From NCBI GenBank assembly GCA_035650475.1, contig DASRHP010000006.1, positions 62,001-126,000 on the forward strand: a stretch of DNA of 64,000 nt, read 5' to 3'. The notes below the pieces were generated by a model. The model made no database searches. It saw nothing but the letters and a program-made list of their open reading frames with translations, and was not told where the DNA came from. Each line of letters starts with the position of its first letter. Position 1 is the stretch's first letter. This DNA comes from Candidatus Binataceae bacterium. Lineage in GTDB: Bacteria; Desulfobacterota; Binatia; Binatales; Binataceae. Shown in pieces: positions 55,131 to 64,000 of this stretch. The position numbers were made by a program, and so were the translations under genes.

Positions 55131-55904
55131 ATGGCCGAGACGATTTGGGTCGCGCGCGCGGGCGGGATGGTCGAGATCGTGCTCAACCGCCCCGACAAGC
55201 TCAATGCGATCAACCATCTGATGATCCGCGAGCTGCACGCGGCGCTTGAGGAGGCTGCCGAAAGTCGGGCGCGCGCGGTGCTGCTGCGCGGCGAGGGGCG
55301 CGCCTTTTGCGCCGGACGCGATCTTTCACAAGCCGATCCGGCCAACGAGGACGCGACCGAAATTCTGCGCAACGACTTCACCCCGCTGCTCACGAGGATC
55401 TACGAGTTTCCGGGGCCGACGATCGCTGCCGTCCAGGGCGCATGCATGGGTGGCGGGCTGGGACTGGCGTTCGCCTGCGACATCGTGATTGCGGCCGAGG
55501 ACGCGCAGATCTCCTCGCCCTTCGGTCGGCTCGGCGCGGTGCTCGATTCCGGCGGGCACTTCCACCTTCTCCATCTGCTCGGGCGCCATCTGGCCTTCGA
55601 GCTCATCTACACCGGCCGGCGGCTGAGCGGGCGCGAGGCGGCCGAGCGCGGGTTGGTGAACCGCGCGGTGGCGGCGGGCGAGCTGGCCGAGACGGCGCGC
55701 AAGCTCGCGCTCGAGATCGCGGCCGGGCCGACCGCGGCGTTCCGCATCTCCAAGGGTGTCATGCTCAAGACGATCGGCCGCGCGTGGGCCGACGTGCTGG
55801 AGGCCGAGGCGATCGCGCAGGGCGATGCCTCGCGCACGGCCGACTACCAGGAGGGGATGCGCGCGTTCCTCGAAAAACGCGCCCCGCAATTCAAAGGCCG
55901 GTAG
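55131..55904 (+). CDS. Enoyl-CoA hydratase/isomerase-family protein
   Basis: A 257-residue crotonase-fold enzyme. The fold marks are MVEIVLNRPDKLNAINHLM, the oxyanion-hole regions LRGEGRAFCAGRDLS and VQGACMGGGLGLAFACDIVIAAEDA, and FGRLGAVLDSGGHFHL at the second catalytic region, where the usual acidic hydratase residue lies in LDSGG. It is closest in look to PaaG/PaaF-type proteins, so isomerase or hydratase activity cannot be separated. Start ATG 55131 follows CAGGAGGA. The 3' end overlaps the convergent GT39 gene by 14 bases. It follows the diiron gene and may act in the same pathway. Confidence 0.88.
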   Translation: MAETIWVARAGGMVEIVLNRPDKLNAINHLMIRELHAALEEAAESRARAVLLRGEGRAFCAGRDLSQADPANEDATEILRNDFTPLLTRIYEFPGPTIAAVQGACMGGGLGLAFACDIVIAAEDAQISSPFGRLGAVLDSGGHFHLLHLLGRHLAFELIYTGRRLSGREAAERGLVNRAVAAGELAETARKLALEIAAGPTAAFRISKGVMLKTIGRAWADVLEAEAIAQGDASRTADYQEGMRAFLEKRAPQFKGR

Positions 55905-57681
55905 CCCTCGGCAGAATCCCTCTTGTTTTGTCTTGGCGGGCGGGCGTCCGGCCGGCCGGATGTTTGGGCAAGCGGAATTTCGCCTGCGCGGCAGACATGC
56001 GCGCGGGAATGACGCACTTTGCAGCCAGCGCCAGAGCGGGGCCGTGGCGCAGCAGGACGAAGCGGTCACCGCCGACCTCCACGGTCAGCACCGGCGTGAG
56101 CTCGAGTGCCTGGCTGCGGTCGCGCGTCCATAGCCGCTCCGGCGCGATCACGTAGCCCGGCGGCGCGTCGCCGAGCTTGCCGCCGATGAGCGGCGCGGTG
56201 CGATCGAGATAGAAGAGCAGCGCCGCCGGATCCTCCTCGAAGCCCCAAAGGTAGAGCGGCTCGCCGGCGCCGACGACCCGGTTGATCCGCGCCGCCGCCA
56301 CGGCGTACGAGCCGCCGACGCATCCGGCGCGCTCATGGCGCGGTAGATAGAAAAAGTTGAACACAACCATCGCGGCGCATAGTGCGCCGAGCGCCGCGGG
56401 CGCAAAGCGCGCCCGTCGCGCGCGCCGCGCCAGCGTCAGCGCGCCCCATGCCAGCAGGAACGCCGAGGCCGGCCATAGCGGCAGCAGGTAGGCGCGCCGC
56501 TTGTAGGCGGCGATGGAGAAGAAGACGACGGTTACGATCCAGAAGGTCGCGAAGAGGCGCGCGGCCAAATCCGCGGCGGGTGTGGATGGGATGGCGTGCG
56601 ACCTCACCCCGGCGGGGGCGTCAGCGCTGTTGCTAGCACGAGCGTCTGACGTCTCCCCAACCATCGCCCTGGACGAAGCAAAGGAGCCTCCGGAGCCAAG
56701 AAGGGCGGCGGCGACAGCAAGCGGCGTGAAAAGACTCAGCGGCACCGAGTTCAGCAGCAGCGGCTTGACGTAGTACCACGGCGGCATCGCGCCGAGCGCT
56801 CCGAAGAAGCGGCCGAAATTTTCGCTTCCGAGCTGGCGGTTGAGAAATCCGTAGCGCGCGCCCATCGCGCACGCCGCGTACCAACTCAGGCTCACCACGA
56901 TCGCGACGAACAGGCTGCCCGGCGTGAACAACTCCCATAGCTCGCTCAGCCGCCGCTCGCGCAGCAGGAACAGGCCGATCGCGCCGAGCGGCAAAATGAT
57001 CGCGACCGGCCCCTTGGCGAGCACGCCGAGCCCGAGCGCGAGTGCGAACACGTAGCGCATCGCGATTTCACCGAAGCGCGCCGCCGCGCCAATGCCGGAT
57101 TGCGCCGCCGCCTGCGCAGACGCGGCGGAGGGCGCGGCGCGCGGCGCCGGTAGCATCCACAGACACGCCATCAGCGCGAGCGTCTCGAAAAAACACAGCG
57201 CCATATCGACCCGCCCAATCCGCGCCTGGCTCATGTACTGGTAGGAGGCAGCAAGGACCAGACCGGCAAGGCAAGCGCCGCCTTCCCCCAACGGAGACCA
57301 TGCGAACACGATCGTCAGCGCCACCCCCGCGATCGCGTACAGCGCCGAGGGCAGTCGCAAGTTGAAGGCGGTAACCTTGGGCGCGCCGGCGAGGCGGTCG
57401 AGCGCGGAGGCGGTCCAATGGAAGAGCGGCGGCTTGTACATCGGCGAGTTCCCGTTCTCCAGCGGGAACAGCAGCACGCCGTGCTCGACCATCTGTTGGA
57501 CGAAGATTCCCTCGATGGCCTCGTTGGCGCCGCATACCTCGGCCGCATCGAGGCGATGGAGGGCGACGGCGGCGGCGGCGAGGATCACCGCGGCGGCCGC
57601 CAGACGCCATCGCAGCGCCGTCCTTGGCCGTCCGCGCGCGCGGGAGCGGTCGCGCGCGCCGCCGGGTGCTCGGGATTTCAT
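55891..57681 (-). CDS. Family-39 (ArnT/PMT-type) membrane glycosyltransferase, second copy
   Basis: A 596-residue membrane protein with a basic N-terminal tail and about 10-12 hydrophobic segments. The first periplasmic loop has the family acidic residues (AAEVCGANEAIEGIFVQQMVEHG, then ENGNSPMYKPPLFHWT), and FNLRLPSALYAIAGVALT follows. It is a GT39 relative that transfers a sugar from a polyprenyl carrier to lipid A or protein. The start at ATG 57681 is 16 bases after the stop of the upstream GNAT gene, so it is in the ribE-rrf2 operon. The related gene at 48716 is similar in layout but not adjacent. Confidence 0.85.
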   Translation of the reverse strand: MKSRAPGGARDRSRARGRPRTALRWRLAAAAVILAAAAVALHRLDAAEVCGANEAIEGIFVQQMVEHGVLLFPLENGNSPMYKPPLFHWTASALDRLAGAPKVTAFNLRLPSALYAIAGVALTIVFAWSPLGEGGACLAGLVLAASYQYMSQARIGRVDMALCFFETLALMACLWMLPAPRAAPSAASAQAAAQSGIGAAARFGEIAMRYVFALALGLGVLAKGPVAIILPLGAIGLFLLRERRLSELWELFTPGSLFVAIVVSLSWYAACAMGARYGFLNRQLGSENFGRFFGALGAMPPWYYVKPLLLNSVPLSLFTPLAVAAALLGSGGSFASSRAMVGETSDARASNSADAPAGVRSHAIPSTPAADLAARLFATFWIVTVVFFSIAAYKRRAYLLPLWPASAFLLAWGALTLARRARRARFAPAALGALCAAMVVFNFFYLPRHERAGCVGGSYAVAAARINRVVGAGEPLYLWGFEEDPAALLFYLDRTAPLIGGKLGDAPPGYVIAPERLWTRDRSQALELTPVLTVEVGGDRFVLLRHGPALALAAKCVIPARMSAAQAKFRLPKHPAGRTPARQDKTRGILPRATGL

Positions 57682-57697
57682 CGCGCGCGGCCCGCAG

Positions 57698-58873
57698 TCA
57701 GGCGAGGTCGTAGCGGAAGATGAACAGCCGCGCCATCCGCGCTCGATCGTAGCCGCGCCACTTGGCCAGCGGCACGTCCTTGGGCGAAACGCGGCGGAAC
57801 TTGAGCCGGGTAAAGAAGCTGGCGGCGCGCTCCTGCGCGGTGCATGCGAAGACGTAGCGCAGCGGCCGTGCGCGCGCCTCGTTGAGGACTTCCTTAACCA
57901 GTTCAGCGGCGACGCCCTCGCCCGCGAAACGGGTGAGAGTATAAAGCGCAGTCAGCTCGCCCGCGCGCTCGCGCCGGTAGGGCTCGGTGAGCAGCGAGCA
58001 TACGCCCGCCAGATGTTCGTCGCCGACGCGATAGCCGAAACACGAGGGCAAGAGCTGGGCGATTTCCTCGCGCGAGCGCGGGAGCAGGTAGCCCTCGCTC
58101 TGGCCGCGCTCGATCAGGGCCTGGACCTCCCCGAAGTCGTCGATCGAGATCGGGCGGACGAAGCCGTAGCGGCGCTCGGTGAACAGCGTGCCGGTGCCGA
58201 CGAAGCTGAACAGCTCCTCGTATACGCCGCGCGGCGCGGCCAGGTTGACCGAGCCGACGCCGTCGCCGAGCGCCCGCGCCACCGCGCGCAGCTCGGCGCG
58301 CCGCAGCCGGCCGCGGTCGGCGCGCAGCGCGTGCGCGATGCGTCCGAGCTCGACGAACGAGAGCCGCCGGCCGTCGCGGCCGGTGAGGCCGCCCTGGCGG
58401 TCGAGCAGGATGAGCTTGAAGACGCGCAGGCGGCTGGCCAGTTCCTGAGCGAACACTGTCAGATCGATCGGATCGTTGGTGTCCGCCGCGCCGACCACGA
58501 TCGAGCCCGTGCGCAGCCCCTGCCAGATGCGGGCGACGGCCGAATCCGGTGGGTAGGGACGCGAGCGCAGGCCGGCGGCCGGATTGAAGACCGGCGGCTC
58601 GCCCGCCGGCGCGAGCCGTCCCAGTCGGCGCATCACGCGGCCGAGCGCGTTGCGTGAGGCGATCACGATGCCGCGGGTCTGGTTGCGGCGCAACTCGCGC
58701 AGCGTGCGCGCCAGCGAATCGAGTTCGCCCAGCCGCTCGCCGCTGGGAGGAACCAGCGCGAACAGCAGGCTCTTGCCGTAGAACTCCTCGAGGTAGAAGG
58801 ACTTCTCGTTGAAGAGCGCGGCGCCGGCGGTCGCTTCCGGGGCTTCGCTGATCGATGCTTCGCTGGCGCTCAA
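57698..58873 (-). CDS. argA: N-acetylglutamate-synthase-like protein (amino-acid-kinase-like plus GNAT domains)
   Basis: About 391 residues from TTG 58873. The N-terminal part (about 15-240) resembles the kinase-like domain of ArgA-type synthases: FYLEEFYGKSLLFALVPPSG and KLILLDRQGGLTGRDGRRLSFVELG. The C-terminal GNAT domain (about 260-391) has LLPRSREEIAQLLP, GELTALYTLTRFAGEGVAAELVKEVL and FFTRLKFRRVSPKDVPLAKWRGYDRARM, close to N-acetylglutamate synthase. A role in arginine biosynthesis (acetyl-CoA + glutamate) is likely but the kinase-like half is degenerate. The start is chosen to follow the Rrf2 stop; longer frames would overlap rrf2. Confidence 0.7.
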   Translation of the reverse strand: MSASEASISEAPEATAGAALFNEKSFYLEEFYGKSLLFALVPPSGERLGELDSLARTLRELRRNQTRGIVIASRNALGRVMRRLGRLAPAGEPPVFNPAAGLRSRPYPPDSAVARIWQGLRTGSIVVGAADTNDPIDLTVFAQELASRLRVFKLILLDRQGGLTGRDGRRLSFVELGRIAHALRADRGRLRRAELRAVARALGDGVGSVNLAAPRGVYEELFSFVGTGTLFTERRYGFVRPISIDDFGEVQALIERGQSEGYLLPRSREEIAQLLPSCFGYRVGDEHLAGVCSLLTEPYRRERAGELTALYTLTRFAGEGVAAELVKEVLNEARARPLRYVFACTAQERAASFFTRLKFRRVSPKDVPLAKWRGYDRARMARLFIFRYDLA

Positions 58874-58899
58874 TGCGATCGGTCGGGCGGCGGATGCGC

Positions 58900-59376
58900 T
58901 CAGGCCTTGGCGGCCGCAATAACTTCCTTGTCGGCGGCGGCAAAGCGTCCGAGCCGGGCGGCCGTGGGCTGCGAGGATGCGATCTCCTGCAGCGTGGTCT
59001 GCGAGAAGACTTCGAGCAGCACGCGCTGCCCTTCCTCCCATACCCGGAACATCCGGCAGGTCGGCTGCAAGGCGCACGAACTCGAGCCGTCAACGCATAC
59101 GTTGAGCGTGATCGGACCCTCGACCGCCTCGATCACGTCCTTGAAGGTGATAGCAGCGGCGGAGCGGGCGAGCTGATAGCCGCCGCCGGGACCGCGGCGC
59201 GCGCGCACCAGCCCGCGATGCATCAGGTCGCGAATCACCTTCTCAAGGTAGTACTTGGGAATCTGCTCGCGGCGCGCGATCTCGGTGCCGCGCGCGACGC
59301 CCTCGGGATGGTCGGCGAGGTAGATCATCGCCCGCAACGCGTATTCGATCTTGCGCGGTATCTGCATCAGGCTCAT
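58900..59376 (-). CDS. Rrf2-family transcriptional regulator
   Basis: A 158-residue winged-helix repressor. The N-terminus IPRKIEYALRAMIYLADHPEGVARGTEIARREQIPKYYLEKVIRDL is the Rrf2 DNA-binding domain, followed by GLVRARRGPGGGYQLA. A later region has three cysteines C-x6-C-x5-C (CVDGSSSCALQPTCRMF), similar to the Fe-S ligands of IscR/NsrR, but the spacing is one residue longer at the first step and the position of the IscR ligand His is Phe. It could sense iron-sulfur, redox or NO signals (inference). Its ATG overlaps the ribE stop (ATGA), so it is coupled to ribE. Confidence 0.88.
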   Translation of the reverse strand: MSLMQIPRKIEYALRAMIYLADHPEGVARGTEIARREQIPKYYLEKVIRDLMHRGLVRARRGPGGGYQLARSAAAITFKDVIEAVEGPITLNVCVDGSSSCALQPTCRMFRVWEEGQRVLLEVFSQTTLQEIASSQPTAARLGRFAAADKEVIAAAKA

Positions 59377-60038
59377 GACGCTGCTCCTGCCCTGCGCCGG
59401 CGCGGGCGCACGGCGCGGCGCGCCGGCTTTGCGGCTGCGCCGCCGTTGCGATGGGGCGCCAGGATGCGCTCGACGTACTTGACCATCATGTCCGCCTCGA
59501 CGTTGACCGCCGCGCCCGGCCCTTTGCGTCCCAGCGTGGTGAGCTTCAGCGTATGCGGGATGAGCGCAACGTCGAAGCGCCGTCCGCGGATGCCGAACAC
59601 GGTCAGGCTCACGCCGTCGATCGCGGCCGAGCCCTTCTCGACCAGGTAGCGCTCCAGCCCCGCCGGAACCTCGAACGTGTACAGCCGCGAGTCGCCCTCG
59701 GGCGTGATCGAGACGATCCGGCCGACGCCGTCAACGTGGCCGGAAACCAGGTGGCCGCCGAGCAACTTGCCCAGCGTCAGGCAGCGCTCGAGGTTGACCC
59801 GATCACCGGCCACAAGCGCTCCAAGCGTCGTGCGGCGTAGCGTTTCCGCCGAGACGTCCATCGCGATACTGCCGCGGCCCTTGGCGACCACGGTGAGGCA
59901 CGCGCCGTTGACCGCGATCGATTCGCCCATCGCGATGCGTGCGACCGGCAGGGCGGTGCGCAGGCGGAGCAGCGCGCCCTTGCGCGTGCGCGTTATCTCC
60001 TCGACGATGCCGAGGTCTTCGATGATGCCGGTGAACAA
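59373..60038 (-). CDS. ribE: Riboflavin synthase alpha chain
   Basis: A 221-residue enzyme that dismutates two 6,7-dimethyl-8-ribityllumazine molecules to riboflavin. The N-terminus FTGIIEDLGIVEEI and the two lumazine-binding repeats (ESIAVNGACLTV...FDVSAETLRRTTLG, then GHLVSGHVDGVG and GSAAIDGVSLTV...ALIPHTLKLTTLG) are standard. The start is TTG 60038, directly before FTGIIED. The C-terminus has an extra Arg/Ala-rich tail of about 25 residues. It lacks visible FMN riboswitch motifs upstream. It is followed by rrf2, the GNAT gene and a GT39 gene in one operon. Confidence 0.95.
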   Translation of the reverse strand: MFTGIIEDLGIVEEITRTRKGALLRLRTALPVARIAMGESIAVNGACLTVVAKGRGSIAMDVSAETLRRTTLGALVAGDRVNLERCLTLGKLLGGHLVSGHVDGVGRIVSITPEGDSRLYTFEVPAGLERYLVEKGSAAIDGVSLTVFGIRGRRFDVALIPHTLKLTTLGRKGPGAAVNVEADMMVKYVERILAPHRNGGAAAKPARRAVRPRRRRAGAAS

Positions 60039-60053
60039 TTGTCTATTGTCTAT

Positions 60054-60092
60054 GCGCGCAAAAAATCCAGAAAAATCTTACTTTTTGCGCGC
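60054..60092. promoter_or_regulatory. Inverted repeat in the ribE/MBL divergent gap
   Basis: GCGCGCAAAAA (60054-60064) and TTTTTGCGCGC (60082-60092) form a perfect 11-bp inverted repeat around a 17-base A-rich spacer. A tandem ATTGTCT ATTGTCT lies just before it (60038-60052 region). It sits 16 bases upstream of the ribE start and could be an operator or leader hairpin. Confidence 0.45.
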
Positions 60093-60209
60093 GCCCGGCG
60101 CAACCGAGGAACTTTGCGGCGGCCGCGCGCTTGTGGTCGGACCTGTGAGCGCCGCGCGTTTGCACGCGGCGAACAAAGGCGCCGATAATTTGCGCGAGGT
60201 CCATTAACG

Positions 60210-61490
60210 ATGGGGTTTCGAGAAGAGTCGGAGAAGCTTCTCAGTGGCGCGTTATCGATCCGCGAGCGCCACCCGTTGATGCCCACCGGCGAGTCCGAGG
60301 AGGTCGCGCCGGCCGTGATGTTCTGGCGATGGTTCGCCAACCTCACGGCGGTTAGAACCGAGGAGGGACTGGTCCTGATCGACACCGGCGCGCACCAAAA
60401 CCAGGGCCAGACGCTCGCGATGGTGCGGCGATGGTCGAACGAGCGCGTGCACACCGCGATCTATACGCACGGCCACGTCGATCATGCGGCCGGGATGGCG
60501 GCGTTTGTGGCCGAGGCGCAAAGTGCGCGGCGCGCGCGCCCGCGCGTGGTCGGCCATCGCGCGGTCGCCGCGCGCTTCGACCGCTATCGGCGCACCGCCG
60601 GCTACAACGGCCTTGTCAACGCGCGCCAGTTCGGCGCCCCCGTGCAATGGCCCCAGGAGTACGTCTATCCCGATACCTATTTCGATCATCAGCTCAACGT
60701 CGCGGTCGGCGCGACGCGTCTGGAATGCCATCACGCGCGCGGCGAGACCGACGACCACTGCTGGGTCTTTATCCCCGCGCGCAAAGTGCTGGTGACCGGC
60801 GACTTCGTCATCTGGGCCGCGCCCAACGCGGGCAATCCGCAGAAGGCGCAGCGTTACGCGCGCGAATGGGCGGAGGCGCTGCGCGCGATGGCGAAGACGG
60901 GCGCCGAGGTGCTGCTCCCCGGCCACGGGATACCCGTGTTCGGCGCCGCGCGAGTGCGCCAGATGCTGAGCGACACCGCCGACTATCTGCAAAGCCTCCA
61001 TGACCAGACGCTGGCCATGATGAACGCCGGCGCGACGCTCGACGACATCGTGCACAGCGTCAAGCCGCCGGCGGCGCTCGCCGAGAAGCCCTATTTGCAG
61101 CCCGTGTACGACGAGCCTGAATTTATCGTGCGCAACGTATGGCGGCTGGAGGGCGGATGGTACGACGGCGTGGCCTCACATCTGAAACCGCCAGCGCATC
61201 GCGCGCTCGCGGCCGAGGTCGCGGCGCTGGCGGGCGGCGCCGACGTCCTAATCGGGCGGGCGCTGGCGAAGCTGGAGGCGGGCGAGCTCGCGCTCGCGGC
61301 GCAACTTATCGACTGGGCGGCAGCGGCGGCGTCCGACCCGCGGGCGGCGCACGAGGCCCGGATGCGCATCTACGCGGCCCGCGCGGCCGAGGCGACGTCG
61401 ACGATGGCGCACGGAATCTTCCGCGCCGCCGCGGTCGAGTCGGCCTCCAAAGCCGGCCTGCCGCCGCCCCCGGCCGCTCGCACGCTGTAG
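60210..61490 (+). CDS. MBL-fold hydrolase with an alkyl-sulfatase-like C-terminal region
   Basis: A 426-residue protein. The metallo-beta-lactamase zinc motif is THGHVDHAAG (H87, H89, D91, H92), with LLPGHGIPVFG later for the second site. The C-terminal segment VYDEPEFIVRNVWRLEGGWYDGVASHLKPP matches the dimerisation domain of SdsA1-type alkyl sulfatases, so a sulfate-ester hydrolase role is possible. The start ATG 60210 follows GCGAGG at 60195. No signal peptide is visible. It is divergent from ribE and convergent with ahcY. Confidence 0.8.
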   Translation: MGFREESEKLLSGALSIRERHPLMPTGESEEVAPAVMFWRWFANLTAVRTEEGLVLIDTGAHQNQGQTLAMVRRWSNERVHTAIYTHGHVDHAAGMAAFVAEAQSARRARPRVVGHRAVAARFDRYRRTAGYNGLVNARQFGAPVQWPQEYVYPDTYFDHQLNVAVGATRLECHHARGETDDHCWVFIPARKVLVTGDFVIWAAPNAGNPQKAQRYAREWAEALRAMAKTGAEVLLPGHGIPVFGAARVRQMLSDTADYLQSLHDQTLAMMNAGATLDDIVHSVKPPAALAEKPYLQPVYDEPEFIVRNVWRLEGGWYDGVASHLKPPAHRALAAEVAALAGGADVLIGRALAKLEAGELALAAQLIDWAAAAASDPRAAHEARMRIYAARAAEATSTMAHGIFRAAAVESASKAGLPPPPAARTL

Positions 61491-61628
61491 GTTTGCTCTT
61501 CGGGGGCGTCGCATTCCGCTTGGGGGGGCGGGTGGCCCCTCACCGTCTGAAGGGCAACGGGATTGCGACCCCGCGCGCCGCGGCTACGCGCGAGTTCATA
61601 GCCGCCGAGCGGGCTTGGGCGCCGCGCG

Positions 61629-62945
61629 TCAGGTGCCGCTTTGCCAACTGCTGAGGTACTGCTTCTGCTCGGCCGACAGGCGGTCGATTCGGATCCCCAT
61701 CGCGGCCAGCTTGAGGCTCGCGACCTCGTCCTCGATCTTTTGCGGCACGTTGTGGACTTTGACCGCGAGCTGGGCCGCCGCCGCCCACTCGGCGGCCAGC
61801 GCCTGGGTGGCGAAGCTCATGTCCATCACTTGCGCCGGATGGCCCTCGGCGCAGGCGAGGTTGACCAGCCGCCCCTGGCCGAGCAGGAACAGCCGCCGTC
61901 CGTTGCGCAGGTGGTAGGTCTCGACTTCGCGCAGGGGATGGCGCTCGACTCTGCGCGCGAGCTTGCGCAGCCCGGGCAGGTCGATCTCGACGTCGAAGTG
62001 GCCGGCGTTGCATACGATCGCGCCGTCCTTCATCGTGGCGAGGTGATGGGCCGCGATAACCTCGCGGTCGCCGGTGACGCTGACGAAGATGTCACCCACC
62101 CGCGCCGCTTCCGCCATCCGCATCACCTGGAAGCCGTCGAGGGCCGCCTCCAAGGCGCGGATCGGGTTGACCTCGGTGACGATTACGTTGGCGCCGAGCC
62201 CGCGCGCGCGCATCGCGACGCCCCGCCCGCACCATCCGTAGCCGCACACCACCAGCACCGAGCCCGCGACCAGCACGCCGGTGGCGCGCACGATCGCCTC
62301 CATCGTGGACTGCCCGGTGCCATAGCGGTTGTCGAAGAGAAACTTGGTCTGCGCGTCGTTGACCGCGACCACCGGGATGCGCAGCGCGCCGTCCTGCTCC
62401 ATCGCGCGCAGCCGGATCACGCCGGTGGTCGTCTCCTCCATCGAGGCCCGCACCTCCTCCGCCTGGTCGAGGAAATCGGTGTGCAGCAGGCTTACGAGAT
62501 CGGCGCCGTCGTCCATCGTGATCGTCGGATGGCGCTGGAGGACGGCGCGCAGATGGCGGTAGTAGCTGTCGCGATCCTCGGCACGGATGGCGAAGGCCGG
62601 GATGCCGTACTCCTTGACCAGCGCGGCGGCGACGTCGTCCTGGGTCGAGAGCGGATTGGAGGCGCAGCAGACGACCTCGGCGCCGCCCGCCTTGAGCGTG
62701 CGCAGCAGATTGGCGGTCTCGGTGGTGATGTGCAAGCAGGCGGCGAGACGCTGGCCGCGCAGCGGCTTCTGCCGGGCGAAGCGCTCGCGGATGCGGCGCA
62801 GCACCGGCATCTGCTCGTCGGCCCACTCGATACGCTGGCGCCCGCCGGCGGCGAGCTTGAGGTCGCGCACGTCGTAGGCGGCGGCGCGCGCGCCGTTGCG
62901 CGAGGCCGTGGACAGAACTTTACGCTTGAGGCTCTTTGCTTCCAT
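61629..62945 (-). CDS. ahcY: S-adenosylhomocysteine hydrolase
   Basis: A 438-residue NAD-dependent enzyme that splits S-adenosylhomocysteine to adenosine and homocysteine. The family landmarks are [42 protein letters not shown], the NAD loop [20 protein letters not shown] and [17 protein letters not shown]. The length and lack of the 40-residue insert indicate the shorter (archaeal/thermophile-like) form. Start ATG 62945. The metK gene follows upstream on the same strand (stop 61 bases before this start), so the two form the SAM cycle. Confidence 0.95.
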   Translation of the reverse strand: MEAKSLKRKVLSTASRNGARAAAYDVRDLKLAAGGRQRIEWADEQMPVLRRIRERFARQKPLRGQRLAACLHITTETANLLRTLKAGGAEVVCCASNPLSTQDDVAAALVKEYGIPAFAIRAEDRDSYYRHLRAVLQRHPTITMDDGADLVSLLHTDFLDQAEEVRASMEETTTGVIRLRAMEQDGALRIPVVAVNDAQTKFLFDNRYGTGQSTMEAIVRATGVLVAGSVLVVCGYGWCGRGVAMRARGLGANVIVTEVNPIRALEAALDGFQVMRMAEAARVGDIFVSVTGDREVIAAHHLATMKDGAIVCNAGHFDVEIDLPGLRKLARRVERHPLREVETYHLRNGRRLFLLGQGRLVNLACAEGHPAQVMDMSFATQALAAEWAAAAQLAVKVHNVPQKIEDEVASLKLAAMGIRIDRLSAEQKQYLSSWQSGT

Positions 62946-63006
62946 CAGTGGGGGTGCTCCGAAAATGTGTGATGCGGCGGCGCGCGCGGGCCGTGCCGCC
63001 CGCGGA

Positions 63007-64000
<994 letters not shown>

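Noticed and set aside
60039..60209. FMN riboswitch upstream of ribE
   Set aside because: The conserved riboswitch words are not present; only an inverted repeat and a tandem repeat are seen.

Overview
The window is a G+C-rich (by eye about two thirds or more; not computed) chromosomal segment of a Gram-negative bacterium. It carries a large share of the origin-proximal core genes: mnmE-mnmG-rsmG-parA-parB, rpmH-rnpA-yidD-yidC-jag, and dnaA-dnaN with DnaA boxes. The split F0 operon (atpE/atpB apart from the F1 genes), the giant NAD-glutamate dehydrogenase, AsmA, and the DUF1329, luciferase-like, MaoC and enoyl-CoA hydratase genes point to a deltaproteobacterium-like lineage. Candidatus Binatota/Desulfobacterota relatives are my best guess from memory; the sequence alone does not fix the taxonomy. 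I see no rRNA, tRNA, CRISPR array, prophage, transposase or plasmid gene.

Layout. 1-12.9 kb: a 5'-partial Memo-family gene, a Rieske protein, small unknown genes, an RlmD/TrmA-type RNA methyltransferase, NAD-GDH, a membrane protein, NagA, a two-domain MaoC hydratase and an orphan ligand-binding protein without a signal peptide. 13.1-24.0 kb: a chromosome maintenance and membrane insertion cluster on the + strand, with three parS sites between mnmG and rsmG. The rpmH gene appears to lie wholly inside an extended rnpA reading frame. 24.2-42.0 kb: scattered metabolism (7Fe ferredoxin, VOC protein, secreted phosphoesterase, fumarase, MaoC protein, luciferase-like monooxygenase, DUF1329 protein, acyl-CoA carboxylase beta subunit), plus MutS2, AsmA and a stand-alone Smr protein. 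42.1-45.3 kb: a minus-strand hemL-atpZ-atpI-atpB-atpE operon joined by GTGA overlaps and closed by a strong terminator. 45.3-48.6 kb: candidate oriC, dnaA and dnaN. 48.7-60.0 kb: two family-39 glycosyltransferases, a DUF255 thioredoxin-fold protein, an endonuclease/phosphatase-fold protein, an R2-like diiron protein behind an operator-like palindrome, an enoyl-CoA hydratase, and the operon ribE-rrf2-(kinase-like+GNAT)-GT39. 60.2-64 kb: a metallo-beta-lactamase-fold hydrolase, ahcY and 5'-partial metK (the SAM cycle).

How the genes fit together. ParA and ParB with the clustered parS sites form the chromosome segregation system near dnaA/dnaN. RpmH, RnpA, YidD, YidC and Jag/KhpB serve translation, RNase P and membrane protein insertion. 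HemL and the F0 subunits join tetrapyrrole synthesis to membrane energetics in one transcript. AhcY and MetK recycle and make SAM, used here by RlmD-like and RsmG methyltransferases. The acyl-CoA, MaoC, luciferase-like, DUF1329 and diiron genes suggest degradation of hydrophobic or branched carbon compounds, but their substrates cannot be read from sequence.

Most notable points: (i) rpmH nested inside rnpA; (ii) three parS sites, one spanning the mnmG stop codon; (iii) a diiron protein with R2-like ligand spacing and Cys at the radical-Tyr position; (iv) three copies of a short dispersed repeat, one of them inside the yidD reading frame; (v) translational coupling of hemL to F0 genes. The window has little accessory DNA, and I found no clear candidate for an entirely new multi-gene system.
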